Source of the DNA: Chitinophagaceae bacterium
GTDB taxonomy: Bacteria > Bacteroidota > Bacteroidia > Chitinophagales > Chitinophagaceae
DNA: 64,000 nucleotides
Assembly: GCA_016720565.1 (NCBI GenBank)
Contig: JADKKJ010000001.1
Coordinates: 930,001 to 994,000, forward strand
Reading direction: 5' to 3'
A model generated the notes under the pieces. It was given only the letters and a program-made list of their open reading frames with translations. It was not told the origin of the DNA and did no database searches. Within the stretch, counting starts at the first letter, position 1; each line of letters starts with the position of its first letter. This document shows, piece by piece, positions 1-8,542 of this stretch. A program made the translations under genes and the position numbers.

Positions 1-2
1 CC

Positions 3-305
3 ATAGGCCTTATCCAATTAGCCTTGCCGGCCGATGCGCCGGAAGAAATGGATATCACCCGGGTATCTACGCTGTTCAATGAAAAAGTAGGCACCGCTAA
101 GCAGTTGATGCAGGACAAGAACCATGATTACGGGGAAGCCTGGAGAAGTATGAGCCAGGAAAGTTTTGTGGATCTGATTCTGATGAAACTCCAGCGTATA
201 AGGCAGATACTGGAAAATGAAGGCCGGACTATCATGAGCGAAGGGATAGACGCCAATTACCTGGATATAATCAATTACGCGGTGTTCGCGCTAATACTGA
301 TCTGA
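3..305 (+). CDS. DUF1599 domain protein, 5' truncated by window edge
   Basis: This is the C-terminal part of a DUF1599-family protein. The reading frame is open to the left edge of the window, so the true start lies outside. A TTG at 24 is in frame but sits inside the conserved domain, so I do not take it as the start. The visible residues carry the family's typical ending, with a helix containing NHDYGEAWRSMS and the closing stretch NYLDIINYAVFALIL. The family is linked by annotation to nucleotide modification, but I know of no firm function. The gene is followed after one base by the BT_3928-type gene, a linkage common in Bacteroidota. Confidence 0.85.
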   Translation: MGLIQLALPADAPEEMDITRVSTLFNEKVGTAKQLMQDKNHDYGEAWRSMSQESFVDLILMKLQRIRQILENEGRTIMSEGIDANYLDIINYAVFALILI

Positions 306-306
306 C

Positions 307-1434
307 ATGAAAATACTCGTCAATATAGCCCGGGTGCTGGTAGGAGTGTTGTTTATTTTCTCCGGACTGATCAAGGCCAATGACCCGCTGGGACTAAGTT
401 ATAAAATGCAGGAGTTTTTTGATCTCTGGGGTATGAGCCAGTTCAATGCATGGACCCTGGTGATGTCGGTGGTGATGAATGCCTTTGAGATCATTGCCGG
501 ATTCGCACTGCTGCTTGGCTGGGGCACCCGTTTATTTAGCTGGCTATTATTGCTGCTGATCATTTTCTTTACTTTCCTTACAGGATATGCCTATTTCTCG
601 GGACAATTCAAAAACTGTGGTTGTTTTGGCGATTGTATCCCTATTGAATCCAAAACCTCCTTTATTAAAGACCTGGTACTGCTGGTGCTGATCGCCTTTA
701 TATTCTGGAAACAGCAATACGTAAAACCCATCTGGAAAACAGGAGCCTCTGTCATGGCTATGTTGCTGGTTACTGTTTTCAGTTTTGGTATTCAGTGGTA
801 TACCCTGAATTACCTTCCTGTATTCGATTGTCTTCCCTTTAAAAAAGGAAATAATATCGCGGAGAAAATGAAAATGCCTGTTGGGTCAAGGCCTGATAGT
901 TTCGCCATACTTTTTGTGTATGAAAAAGCGGGTAAGCAATATGAATTCACTGCTACGGAACTACCAGCCGATCTTGCTACCTATAATTTTGTTAGCCGGA
1001 AAGATAAACTGATACGAAAAGGAAATGCGGAGCCACCCATCAAGGGCTTTGAGCTTTCAGGGGAGACCAACGTAGACTCCACCTCATTTGTAATGGAGCA
1101 GCCTTATGCACTATTATTATTCTGTGAGAATTTCAACGTGAAGGTCAGCAGTTGGGAAAAAGAATTTGCACCCGTTTACCAGGCCGCTTCAAAAAAAAAT
1201 ATCCCTGTTTTTCTTATTACCAGCGAACCAGGTTCAGCCAGAAATAATATTTCGACTACCTCCTTTTCCGGTTTGACCATCTTTAAATGTGATTATACCG
1301 CAATCCGTACAGCGGCCAGGACCAACCCCTGTTTGTACGTGCTTAAAAAAGGGACCATCCTTGAAAAATGGAGTAAGCATGGGTTCAGCAAGGCGGAAAA
1401 ATTAATTAACGGTTTGAAGCCGGATTCAAACTAA
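307..1434 (+). CDS. BT_3928-family DoxX-like membrane protein
   Basis: A 375-residue protein of the BT_3928 type. Residues 1-135 form a DoxX/MauE-like four-helix membrane domain. It carries a cysteine cluster, CGCFGDC, at about residues 104-110, as in quinone-linked thiol-redox membrane proteins. A further hydrophobic helix follows near residues 145-165. The rest is a soluble domain that ends in a weak thioredoxin-like pattern (CENFNVKVSSWEKEF and PCLYVLKKG). The likely role is envelope redox or disulfide chemistry; this is inferred, not shown. The ATG lies 1 nt after the DUF1599 stop, so the two are probably translationally coupled. Confidence 0.85.
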   Translation: MKILVNIARVLVGVLFIFSGLIKANDPLGLSYKMQEFFDLWGMSQFNAWTLVMSVVMNAFEIIAGFALLLGWGTRLFSWLLLLLIIFFTFLTGYAYFSGQFKNCGCFGDCIPIESKTSFIKDLVLLVLIAFIFWKQQYVKPIWKTGASVMAMLLVTVFSFGIQWYTLNYLPVFDCLPFKKGNNIAEKMKMPVGSRPDSFAILFVYEKAGKQYEFTATELPADLATYNFVSRKDKLIRKGNAEPPIKGFELSGETNVDSTSFVMEQPYALLLFCENFNVKVSSWEKEFAPVYQAASKKNIPVFLITSEPGSARNNISTTSFSGLTIFKCDYTAIRTAARTNPCLYVLKKGTILEKWSKHGFSKAEKLINGLKPDSN

Positions 1435-1446
1435 AGCAGATCCCTT

Positions 1447-2493
1447 ATGTTCAGCTACATTGGCAGGAAACTGGTTTATGGTTTACTCGTGCTTGCCGGG
1501 GTAGTGGTATTGGTATTTTTTCTTTTCCAGGGATTCGGAGATCCTTCCAGGCTGGTGATGGGCCAGTCGGGAGATGCAGCCACGCAATCAAATATTCGCA
1601 AAGAACTTTACCTGGACCAGCCTAAATGGAAACAATTTCTCCTGTATGTGAACGATGTGAGTCCCCTGAGTGTGCATAGTCGCGAAGAAATAAAAAACAA
1701 AGACCTGAAAGGGATCTTCATTGGGGGAGAGAAGGCTTTTGGATTGAAACTTCCTTATTTGCGAACTTCTTATCAAAGTAAAAGGCCAGTGAGCAGCATC
1801 CTGATGCAGGCATTGCCGGGAACTATCCTGCTGGCCATTTCCGCTATGCTGATCGCTATTCTGATCGGGGTTCCTTTAGGTGTATTGGCAGCGGTGAAAA
1901 AACATACCTGGCTTGACAGCACCGCCATATTCTCAAGTATCATAGGCATTTCCGCCCCTTCATTTTTCATGGGGATCATCATGGTCTACATTTTTGGGTT
2001 TTTACTGGGTGATCTTACCGGACTTCATATTGCGGGAAACTGGTTTGCTATTGACCGGCAGGGGATGCACCGCTTAAGTTTACAGAACCTGGTACTGCCA
2101 GCTATTACCTTAGGGATACGTCCTTTAGCTATCATAACGCAATTAACCCGAAGCGCCATGCTGGATGTGCTGGACCAGGACTATATACGAACCGCCTATG
2201 CAAAAGGGCTGAGCCGGAATAGGGTCATCTGGAAACATGGATTGAAGAATGCCCTGAACCCCGTGATCACGGCCATTACCGGATGGTTCGCGGAATTACT
2301 GGCCGGGGCATTTTTTGTAGAATATATTTTTGGCTGGCAGGGAATAGGAAAGGTGACCGTAGATGCGCTGGAGAAACTGGATTACCCGGTAGTAATGGGC
2401 TCGGTGCTGATCTCGGCCACATTTTTCGTACTGATCAATTTGCTGGCGGATATTCTTTATGGCATAGTAGACCCAAGAGTGAGGATCCGATAA
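1447..2493 (+). CDS. ABC transporter permease, OppB/DppB type
   Basis: A 348-residue integral membrane permease of the peptide/nickel importer class. An N-terminal membrane helix (about 10-30) is followed by a periplasmic insertion (about 35-115), then five to six helices. The cytoplasmic EAA loop is visible around residues 235-265 (RTAYAKGLSRNRVIWKHGLKNALNPV), where the ATPase subunit docks. The C-terminus, ADILYGIVDPRVRIR, is typical of the family. It starts 12 nt after the preceding gene. No second permease, ATPase or binding protein is present nearby, so its partners must be encoded elsewhere. Substrate unknown. Confidence 0.9.
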   Translation: MFSYIGRKLVYGLLVLAGVVVLVFFLFQGFGDPSRLVMGQSGDAATQSNIRKELYLDQPKWKQFLLYVNDVSPLSVHSREEIKNKDLKGIFIGGEKAFGLKLPYLRTSYQSKRPVSSILMQALPGTILLAISAMLIAILIGVPLGVLAAVKKHTWLDSTAIFSSIIGISAPSFFMGIIMVYIFGFLLGDLTGLHIAGNWFAIDRQGMHRLSLQNLVLPAITLGIRPLAIITQLTRSAMLDVLDQDYIRTAYAKGLSRNRVIWKHGLKNALNPVITAITGWFAELLAGAFFVEYIFGWQGIGKVTVDALEKLDYPVVMGSVLISATFFVLINLLADILYGIVDPRVRIR

Positions 2494-2501
2494 TTTAAGA
2501 C

Positions 2502-3590
2502 ATGAATAAAAGGATCAAAAACCTCGATGGACTTAGATTCTTTGCTGCATTGTTGGTGCTTACCAGACATTTTAGTATCGGACTGGAGCAGGCTGGACTG
2601 CCTGTTTTCGGACAACAGGCTTTCAAGGCTGGTTCCCAGCCGGCCGTTACCCTGTTTTTTGTCATTAGCGGATTTCTCATTACCCATGTGCTCCGGTCCG
2701 GCCCGGGAATCGATCTGAAAAAGTTTTATCGAAATCGGGCATTGCGCATATGGCCACTTTATTATTTTATCCTGTTTTTTGTATTCTTCATAGCATTTAA
2801 TATTCCGGTCCTGAATCCGCATTTCAGTACACAGCCTTTTGATCTGAATAAATTCCTGGGCTATCTTTTTTTTCTGCCCAATACCACCAAGATCCTGTAT
2901 GGCAATACGCATGTCCTGGGCATGACCTGGTCCCTGGGGGTGGAAGAGTTTTTTTATCTGTTCTTTCCACTCCTGCTGTATGCTATCCCTGTCAGACATC
3001 ACCTGAAGACCTGTTTACTATTGTTCTTCGCCTGGACTGGCTTCTCTATCCTTGCCGCCAGGATTTATGTACCAACAAGCATTCCTTTCAGATACGAGCT
3101 GATTTTGCATACCTACCTGCCATCCTATCGTTTATATGCATTTTTTGCAGGAGCTGTTACCTGTCTGGCACTCCGGCATTGCGGAGAACCTATCCATAAG
3201 CTGGCGAAAACCAGGGGTAGGTACCTGTCATTAATACCATGGGGCCTATCGGCTATACTTATAGCTACAGGCCAGGAATTCGGGTATGTTAATGAGATAT
3301 TATTCACAATCTTGTTTGCCGGTGGATTGTACTGGGTTTCGATAACAGGAGCCACTTTTAAACTGCTGGAAAATAAATGGGTCAATGGGCTGGGTAAGAT
3401 ATCGTATGGGTTATACATGTATCATACCATTATGATCCTGCTGGTGTTGAATCTTTTTGGAAGATATTCCAATGGGGCCGTTGTCTACTCCATGTTTCTT
3501 TGGATGATCAGCCTACTGGCTACCATTTTGGTTTCTTCCTTAAGCTACAGATTTCTTGAAAAGCCATTTCTTCGGATAAAGAAATCCTGA
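2502..3590 (+). CDS. Acyltransferase family 3 membrane protein
   Basis: A 362-residue member of the OafA/YrhL acyltransferase-3 family, which transfers acetyl or other acyl groups to sugars of surface polysaccharide or other envelope glycans. The N-terminal signature NLDGLRFFAALLVLTRHF contains the conserved Arg-His. FFVISGFLITHVLR follows, and there are about ten hydrophobic helices. Length and topology fit a stand-alone member without the extra SGNH domain. It starts 8 nt after the permease stop and is probably co-transcribed with it. The TGA stop is fused to the convergent DUF721 stop in one TGATCA. The acceptor cannot be read from the sequence. Confidence 0.88.
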   Translation: MNKRIKNLDGLRFFAALLVLTRHFSIGLEQAGLPVFGQQAFKAGSQPAVTLFFVISGFLITHVLRSGPGIDLKKFYRNRALRIWPLYYFILFFVFFIAFNIPVLNPHFSTQPFDLNKFLGYLFFLPNTTKILYGNTHVLGMTWSLGVEEFFYLFFPLLLYAIPVRHHLKTCLLLFFAWTGFSILAARIYVPTSIPFRYELILHTYLPSYRLYAFFAGAVTCLALRHCGEPIHKLAKTRGRYLSLIPWGLSAILIATGQEFGYVNEILFTILFAGGLYWVSITGATFKLLENKWVNGLGKISYGLYMYHTIMILLVLNLFGRYSNGAVVYSMFLWMISLLATILVSSLSYRFLEKPFLRIKKS

Positions 3591-3872
3591 TCATTGTATC
3601 ACCACTTCCTTAATAGCATTTTCTCCCAGCGCTTCATTTACTTTCTGTCGGATCTTTTCACGCTGGTAGACCAGTTCATTCCGAAGCGGGGCCATGGTGG
3701 TATGGATAAATAATTTGTCGCCCAGTATGCGGATCTTATCTGTATATCTTGCTACTGTCTTACCCATCAGCGACTCCCATATCTCCTCTATCTGCAGGGC
3801 CCGTATATCGCCTTTGATACGGCTGCCGCGAAGGAATTCCTGTAAAGCGTCCTGTAAGGAGTACTGGGCCAT
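3591..3872 (-). CDS. DUF721 protein (DciA-like)
   Basis: A 93-residue DUF721 protein. It shows the family's N-terminal helix (SLQDALQEFLRG), the central IWESLMGKTVARYTDKIRI and the LFIHTTMAPLRNELVYQRE strand-helix. DciA, a DUF721 relative, loads replicative helicase in many bacteria that lack DnaC. Whether this short form does so is inference, but its place just downstream of recF supports a link to DNA replication. The start is supported by a TAACTTTG promoter element only 4 nt upstream of the ATG. Confidence 0.85.
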   Translation of the reverse strand: MAQYSLQDALQEFLRGSRIKGDIRALQIEEIWESLMGKTVARYTDKIRILGDKLFIHTTMAPLRNELVYQREKIRQKVNEALGENAIKEVVIQ

Positions 3873-3876
3873 GTGG

Positions 3877-3884
3877 CAAAGTTA
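3877..3884 (-). promoter_or_regulatory. -7 promoter element of DUF721 gene
   Basis: TAACTTTG on the minus strand fits the Bacteroidota -7 consensus TAnnTTTG. Only CCAC separates it from the ATG, so transcription should start at or within a base or two of the start codon. No -33 TTTG is evident. Confidence 0.6.
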
Positions 3885-3915
3885 AGAGTTAGTAGTTACT
3901 AGTTGGGAGTTAACA
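3881..3915. repeat. Heptamer array, unit GTTNNNA (5 copies)
   Basis: Five back-to-back 7-nt units read GTTAAGA, GTTAGTA, GTTACTA, GTTGGGA and GTTAACA in the gap between DUF721 and recF. The first unit overlaps the DUF721 promoter element. A GC-rich palindromic element follows directly. Confidence 0.75.
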
Positions 3916-3932
3916 GCCGGCCTGTAGGCAGG
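3914..3932 (-). repeat. Dispersed palindromic element, copy 1
   Basis: On the minus strand this reads CCTGCCTACAGGCCGGCTG. It matches the element at 59083-59101 (CCTGCCTACCGGCAGGCAG) at 16 of 19 positions. The second copy is a near-perfect palindrome; this one is partly decayed. Both sit beside short degenerate tandem arrays in intergenic DNA. Confidence 0.6.
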
Positions 3933-3971
3933 TTTGGCGTTTGGGGTCGGGAGGTTTGAGGCCTGCGGTTT

Positions 3972-5072
3972 TCAACCATTTGCAATTTCAATAAGTTGGA
4001 ATTCTTCACCCGTTTCACGCAGGTAATGTTCCAGCCTCTCCTTGTTCGTATCGGTGATAAAGACCTGGCCTTCATTATTCAGGCAAACCTTTTCCATGAG
4101 GTTACTCATTCTTTCTTCATCCAGTTTTTCAAATACATCATCCAGCAGCAGGAGGGGAGGGAAATGTTTTTCTTTTTCCAGTATTTCCAGTTCGGCCAGC
4201 TTCAGCGCGAACAGCATGCTCTTACGCTGGCCCTGGGAGGCCAGGTTACGGAAGGAATGATCATTGAGTAAAATATCTATATCATCCCGCTGTATGCCAC
4301 AGGTGGTTCTTTGCAACAGCAGGTCCTTTGCCCGGGAAGCATCCAATAACTGTTTAAGGTCCGATTGCATTAGTTCAGTTTCATAGAACAGGTCCACTTT
4401 CTCGGCAGTTGGATCCTCGCCGGCGATCTCGAAATAAAGATGTTTCACCTTGGGAAGGAAAGAAACCAGGAATTCCCTGCGCCTCAAAAAAATATATTCG
4501 GTAGGAGCTATTAACTGCTGGTCAAACACCTCCAGTAATTGTCTATCATAAACCCGTCGGTCTTCCAGCGAACGAAGGAAAGAATTTCGCTGTGTAAGTA
4601 TTTTGTTGAACAGGATCAGTTCCTGCAGGTACCTTTCATCGATCTGTGATAGCAGGGAATCGACCAGCCTTCGTCTTTCTTCTGAGGTGCCGGTAAGCAG
4701 GCGGGCATCATCCGGGGTAATGATCACGCAGGGATAATGGCCAATATGCCTGGAAAACTTATCATAGGGCTGTTCATTCAGCAGGAATTCTTTTTTACCG
4801 GTCTCTCGCAGGATGCAGGTAGCTGTTTCCGGTTTATCCTGCCAGACCAGGCTGGCGTGGATGCGAAACCCATCGGTTCCATGACGGCTATTCAGGTTAT
4901 CCTGGCGGTTGAAATAACTGCGGGTGAAGCAGATATAGTAGATGGCGTCCAGTAAATTGGTCTTGCCGGCTCCATTCCTGCCATAGATCCCGATCAGCCT
5001 TTTTTCAAACTGAAAACTGGCCTGTTCATAATTCTTGAACCGGGTGAGCTCTATCTGCTTCAGCAATAGCAT
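3972..5072 (-). CDS. recF: DNA replication and repair protein RecF
   Basis: A 366-residue SMC-like ATPase that helps load RecA at single-strand gaps together with RecO and RecR. Walker A is GRNGAGKT (residues 31-38). The ABC signature region reads LASQGQRKSMLFALKLAELE, and Walker B is LLLLDDVFEKLD. Length is normal for RecF. The ATG at 5072 lies 12 nt downstream of a weak TACCTTGC promoter-like sequence, with no SD. DUF721 follows on the same strand after about 100 nt. pdhA is divergent. Confidence 0.96.
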   Translation of the reverse strand: MLLLKQIELTRFKNYEQASFQFEKRLIGIYGRNGAGKTNLLDAIYYICFTRSYFNRQDNLNSRHGTDGFRIHASLVWQDKPETATCILRETGKKEFLLNEQPYDKFSRHIGHYPCVIITPDDARLLTGTSEERRRLVDSLLSQIDERYLQELILFNKILTQRNSFLRSLEDRRVYDRQLLEVFDQQLIAPTEYIFLRRREFLVSFLPKVKHLYFEIAGEDPTAEKVDLFYETELMQSDLKQLLDASRAKDLLLQRTTCGIQRDDIDILLNDHSFRNLASQGQRKSMLFALKLAELEILEKEKHFPPLLLLDDVFEKLDEERMSNLMEKVCLNNEGQVFITDTNKERLEHYLRETGEEFQLIEIANG

Positions 5073-5126
5073 GGCCGCAAGGTAATAAACCCCTGATTAC
5101 CAAAATCAACCGAAACAATTTACACC

Positions 5127-5157
5127 TTGAATTATTGGTATTAATCCCTTATTTTTG
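5127..5157 (+). promoter_or_regulatory. Promoter of pdhA
   Basis: A TTG at 5127-5129 and TATTTTTG at 5150-5157 are separated by 20 nt. This matches the -33/-7 spacing of Bacteroidota sigma-ABfr promoters. It is the best two-part match in the window. Transcription should begin near 5162, giving a leader of roughly 14 nt before the GTG. Confidence 0.7.
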
Positions 5158-5176
5158 CGGCTCAAATTTTTAGCAA

Positions 5177-6172
5177 GTGGCCGTTAAATTTTCCAGGGAA
5201 ACCTATTTGTACTGGTATGAGCTGATGCAGCTTATACGTCAATTCGAATTGGCAGCGGAAGAGAAATATAAAATGGATGGAAAGATCCGTGGGTTCTTCC
5301 ATGCCTATGTAGGCCAGGAGGCCATCGCCGGTGGCTGCTTAACCGCAACACGCCCGGAAGATCTTTTTATTACGGCTTACCGTGATCATGGACTGGCTAT
5401 TGCCAAAGGCGTTTCTGTGAACAGCTGCATGGCTGAACTTTACGGAAAAGCTACCGGCTGCGCCAAGGGAAAAGGTGGCAGTATGCACTTTTTTGGAAAA
5501 GAGGTGAACTTCTATGGTGGTCATGGTATTGTTGGCGCGCAGATCGGAACAGGGGCGGGACTTGCATTTGCAGAACAATATCGCGGAACGGATAATGTAG
5601 TGCTCTGCTTTTTTGGCGATGGTGCTGCCCGCCAGGGTATGTTACATGAGACCTTTAACCTGGCCATGTTATGGAAACTTCCGGTGATCTTTATTTGCGA
5701 AAACAATAACTACGCGATGGGCACTTCCATAGAAAGGACCTCCAACGTAGTGGATATTTACAAACTGGCAGACGCATATGAAATGCCCGCGGATACCATT
5801 GATGGCATGACGCCTGAGGCTGTTCATGAAGGCATTAGCCGTGCAGTGAACAGGGCACGCGAAAAAGGCGGACCAACACTTATCGAGATCAAGACCTATC
5901 GTTATAAAGGACACTCTATTTCTGACCCCCAGAAATACCGGACCAAGGAAGAAGTAGACGAATATAAAAGCCGTGACCCCTTGACCAATGTATTGCACAC
6001 GATCCTGGAGAACCAGCTGGCCACCCAGGAAGAGATCGATACCATCAACAAAAGAGTAGAGGAGATGGTGACCGGCTCTGTGCAATTCGCAGAGGAAAGT
6101 CCATGGCCAGACGATAATGAAGTATTGAAAGATGTTTATATGGACCAGCATTATCCATTCATTGTAGATTAA
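5177..6172 (+). CDS. pdhA: Pyruvate dehydrogenase E1 component, alpha subunit
   Basis: A 331-residue E1-alpha of the pyruvate dehydrogenase complex. With E1-beta and thiamine diphosphate it decarboxylates pyruvate and passes the acetyl group to lipoyl-E2. The ThDP motif runs from GDG (147-149) to NN (177-178). The region YRDHGLAIAKG and the phosphorylation-loop-like RYKGHSISDP are typical. It starts with GTG; a well-formed promoter 20 nt upstream supports this start. E1-beta is not in the window. A branched-chain 2-oxoacid E1-alpha is a possible alternative, but the short N-terminus favours pyruvate dehydrogenase. Confidence 0.92.
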   Translation: MAVKFSRETYLYWYELMQLIRQFELAAEEKYKMDGKIRGFFHAYVGQEAIAGGCLTATRPEDLFITAYRDHGLAIAKGVSVNSCMAELYGKATGCAKGKGGSMHFFGKEVNFYGGHGIVGAQIGTGAGLAFAEQYRGTDNVVLCFFGDGAARQGMLHETFNLAMLWKLPVIFICENNNYAMGTSIERTSNVVDIYKLADAYEMPADTIDGMTPEAVHEGISRAVNRAREKGGPTLIEIKTYRYKGHSISDPQKYRTKEEVDEYKSRDPLTNVLHTILENQLATQEEIDTINKRVEEMVTGSVQFAEESPWPDDNEVLKDVYMDQHYPFIVD

Positions 6173-6200
6173 TAGTCATCAATAGTAAATCGAAACAATT

Positions 6201-6890
6201 ATGTCAGAGAAAAAAATAACAGGAGACGATAGCAGTGAAGTGATCATTGCCAAAGCAAAGGACTTCTGGGGTAAATATGGGAAATTGCTGACCATTGCCA
6301 GCGTGGTGGTCATATTGGTAGGTGGCGGATACTATGCCTACAGCAATTTTGTAGTGAAGCCTAAAGAAGCCAAAGCTGCTGAAGTAATGTTCAGGGCAGA
6401 AGAATACTACCGCCTGGATTCCCTTCAGAAAGCGCTGAATGGCGATGGCCTGTATTGGGGATTCCTGAAAGTGATAGACCAGTATGGCGGTACAGATGCA
6501 GGCAATATGGCTAATTATTACGCAGGAGCCATCTATGTGAAGCTAAATGAAAATGAGAAAGCCATCAAGTACCTCAAAAAATTCAGCTCAGACTCAAAAC
6601 TGATGAATTCAAGGGCCTATCGTTTATTAGCAGATGCTTATGCCGACCTGAACCAGCCTAAAGAAGCTTTCAGCTATTATAAAAAAGCCGGGCATGCGTT
6701 TGAATCGGACGAAGCCTTTTCCGCTGATTGTCTTTTTCTGGGTGCATATCTTGCCCACAAAGTATTGAACGACCCTGCTTCTGCCATCGAATTGTACAAA
6801 GAAGTAAAACAAAAATATCCCCGCACACAGCAGGGATTTGATGCCGATAATAACCTGGCTCAATTAGGCGTTTATAAATCTGGTAACTGA
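6201..6890 (+). CDS. Membrane-anchored tetratricopeptide repeat protein
   Basis: A 229-residue protein with a short cytoplasmic N-terminus, one membrane helix (about 30-50) and periplasmic TPR-like helical repeats, for example KAIKYLKKF, YADLNQPKEAFSYYKKAG and DPASAIELYKEVKQKYP. The layout resembles YfgM/TolB-associated tetratricopeptide proteins of envelope chaperone networks. It starts 28 nt after pdhA and ends 1 nt before ribH. A small TPR protein directly before ribH is a usual Bacteroidota arrangement. Exact role unknown. Confidence 0.85.
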   Translation: MSEKKITGDDSSEVIIAKAKDFWGKYGKLLTIASVVVILVGGGYYAYSNFVVKPKEAKAAEVMFRAEEYYRLDSLQKALNGDGLYWGFLKVIDQYGGTDAGNMANYYAGAIYVKLNENEKAIKYLKKFSSDSKLMNSRAYRLLADAYADLNQPKEAFSYYKKAGHAFESDEAFSADCLFLGAYLAHKVLNDPASAIELYKEVKQKYPRTQQGFDADNNLAQLGVYKSGN

Positions 6891-6891
6891 T

Positions 6892-7395
6892 ATGGCGGAT
6901 TCCGCAAAAAGCAGTTTAATGAATAACAGTGCAGGCATTCTTTCCAAGGATGCCTGTGTCGTTCTGGTGAAGACCGAATGGAACAGCGCCATTGCAGATG
7001 CATTGGAAGCGGGCGCCATTCGCGTATTGACCGAACAGGGTATCACGCATATCATCCAGTTAACTGTTCCCGGGGCAGTTGAGATCCCATTTGCCATCAG
7101 GGCCTGCTGGAAAAATGCTTCAAAAGAACTGAGGCCGGACGCATTTATTGCCATTGGCGCTGTTATCAAAGGTGGGACACCGCATTTTGAATATGTTTGC
7201 CAGATCGTCTCAGAAGGCGTTCTTGCATTGAATTTGAAATTGCCTGTTCCCACCATATTTGCTGTGCTCACACTTGATAACGAAGAACAGGCATGGGAAA
7301 GGCTGGGAGGGAAACAGGGCCATAAAGGTGAAGAGGCGGCCATTACAGCGGTAAAAATGATCGCTCTGAACAGAAGCTTAAAAAAAGGCTCATGA
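6892..7395 (+). CDS. ribH: 6,7-dimethyl-8-ribityllumazine synthase
   Basis: A 167-residue lumazine synthase. It joins 5-amino-6-ribitylaminouracil with 3,4-dihydroxy-2-butanone 4-phosphate, the step before riboflavin synthase. Diagnostic stretches are VPGAVEIPFAI, IAIGAVIKGGTPHFEYVC with the catalytic His, and VLTLDNEEQAWER. It overlaps the next gene by 4 nt (ATGA-type coupling). No FMN riboswitch is visible upstream, and the gene seems to be expressed within the pdhA-TPR-ribH run. Confidence 0.96.
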   Translation: MADSAKSSLMNNSAGILSKDACVVLVKTEWNSAIADALEAGAIRVLTEQGITHIIQLTVPGAVEIPFAIRACWKNASKELRPDAFIAIGAVIKGGTPHFEYVCQIVSEGVLALNLKLPVPTIFAVLTLDNEEQAWERLGGKQGHKGEEAAITAVKMIALNRSLKKGS

Positions 7396-8111
7396 ACGTA
7401 CAGCTATTCATACCATGCTTTGTAGACCAGTTGTATCCGCAAACGGCTTTTAATATGGTGAAAGTGCTGGAGAAGGCGGGTTGCACGGTCTCCTATAATA
7501 CGGACCAGACCTGTTGCGGACAGCCTGCATTCAATGCCGGCTATTGGGATGAAGCTAAATCTGTTTGCAATAAATTCATTAAAGATTTCAGTGGTACCGA
7601 TCCCATCGTTACACCGAGTGCCAGTTGCGCTGGTTTTATAAGAAATTATTACGATAAATTATTTGATAACTCCTCCATGCACCATGAAGTGCAGGACCTG
7701 AAGAAAAGAACTTACGAACTGACGGAATTCCTGGTAAATGTTCTGGGTGTGGAAGATCTTGGAGCATCACTGGAAGGAAAAGCAACTTACCACGATAGTT
7801 GCGCAGGGTTGAGGGAATGCGGAATAAAAAAAGAACCCCGTCTGTTATTGAATAAGGTAAAAGGGTTGACCCTGGAAGAATTAAATGATGTGGAAACCTG
7901 TTGCGGGTTTGGGGGCAGTTTCGCAGTAAAATTTGAAGCCATTTCCGTAGCCATGGGAGAACAAAAACTGGATCATGCCCTGGCCACCCATGCAGATTAC
8001 CTGGTATCCACCGATCTTTCCTGCCTCATGCACCTGCAGGGGATCATTAACCAGAAAGGTTATACATTAAAGACCATGCATATTGCGGATGTGCTGGCTT
8101 CCGGATATTGA
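7392..8111 (+). CDS. (Fe-S)-binding protein, LutA/YkgE type
   Basis: A 239-residue protein with two cysteine-rich CCG domains: CCGQPAFNAGYW, SASCAGFIRNYY, HDSCAGLRECG and ETCCGFGGSFAVKF. In LutA, part of the LutABC L-lactate oxidation system, these motifs bind an iron-sulfur or heterodisulfide-reductase-like centre. LutB and LutC are not next to it here, so a lactate role is only inferred. It overlaps ribH by 4 nt, so the two are translationally coupled. Confidence 0.88.
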   Translation: MNVQLFIPCFVDQLYPQTAFNMVKVLEKAGCTVSYNTDQTCCGQPAFNAGYWDEAKSVCNKFIKDFSGTDPIVTPSASCAGFIRNYYDKLFDNSSMHHEVQDLKKRTYELTEFLVNVLGVEDLGASLEGKATYHDSCAGLRECGIKKEPRLLLNKVKGLTLEELNDVETCCGFGGSFAVKFEAISVAMGEQKLDHALATHADYLVSTDLSCLMHLQGIINQKGYTLKTMHIADVLASGY

Positions 8112-8132
8112 TCACAAATCATATATTTTTTT

Positions 8133-8537
8133 ATGGCTTATTGGTTAGTCAAATCTGAACCTTCTGTTTACAGCTGGGAACAATTCGTAAAAGATAAACA
8201 GACCTGCTGGAGCGGTATCCGTAATTATGCGGCCAGGCTGCATTTACGAAATATGAAAAAAGGCGACCAGGCATTTTACTACCATAGTAATGAAGGCATG
8301 GCCATTGTGGGTATCGCTACTATAATAAAAGAAGCCTACCAGGATCCAACCACCCCGGATGAAAGATGGGTAGCGGTGGATATTAAAGCAGAAAAGGCGT
8401 TGAAAAATCCTGTAACACTGCAGCAAATAAAAAAGGAAAAGCGTCTTGCGAATATGGCGCTGGTGAGGTTAGGCCGGCTTTCTACCCAACCAGTTACAGA
8501 GGAAGAATGGAATATCGTACTGGAAATGTCAAAATAG
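8133..8537 (+). CDS. EVE domain-containing protein
   Basis: A 134-residue single-domain EVE protein, structurally related to PUA and YTH folds that bind modified bases in nucleic acid. Typical stretches are MAYWLVKSEPSVYSWEQF, CWSGIRNYAARLHLRNMKKGDQAFYYHS and VDIKAEKAL. It covers the whole domain with little extra. The sirtuin gene starts 5 nt after its stop, so the two are likely co-transcribed. The target base is unknown. Confidence 0.92.
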   Translation: MAYWLVKSEPSVYSWEQFVKDKQTCWSGIRNYAARLHLRNMKKGDQAFYYHSNEGMAIVGIATIIKEAYQDPTTPDERWVAVDIKAEKALKNPVTLQQIKKEKRLANMALVRLGRLSTQPVTEEEWNIVLEMSK

Positions 8538-8542
8538 CCCGT

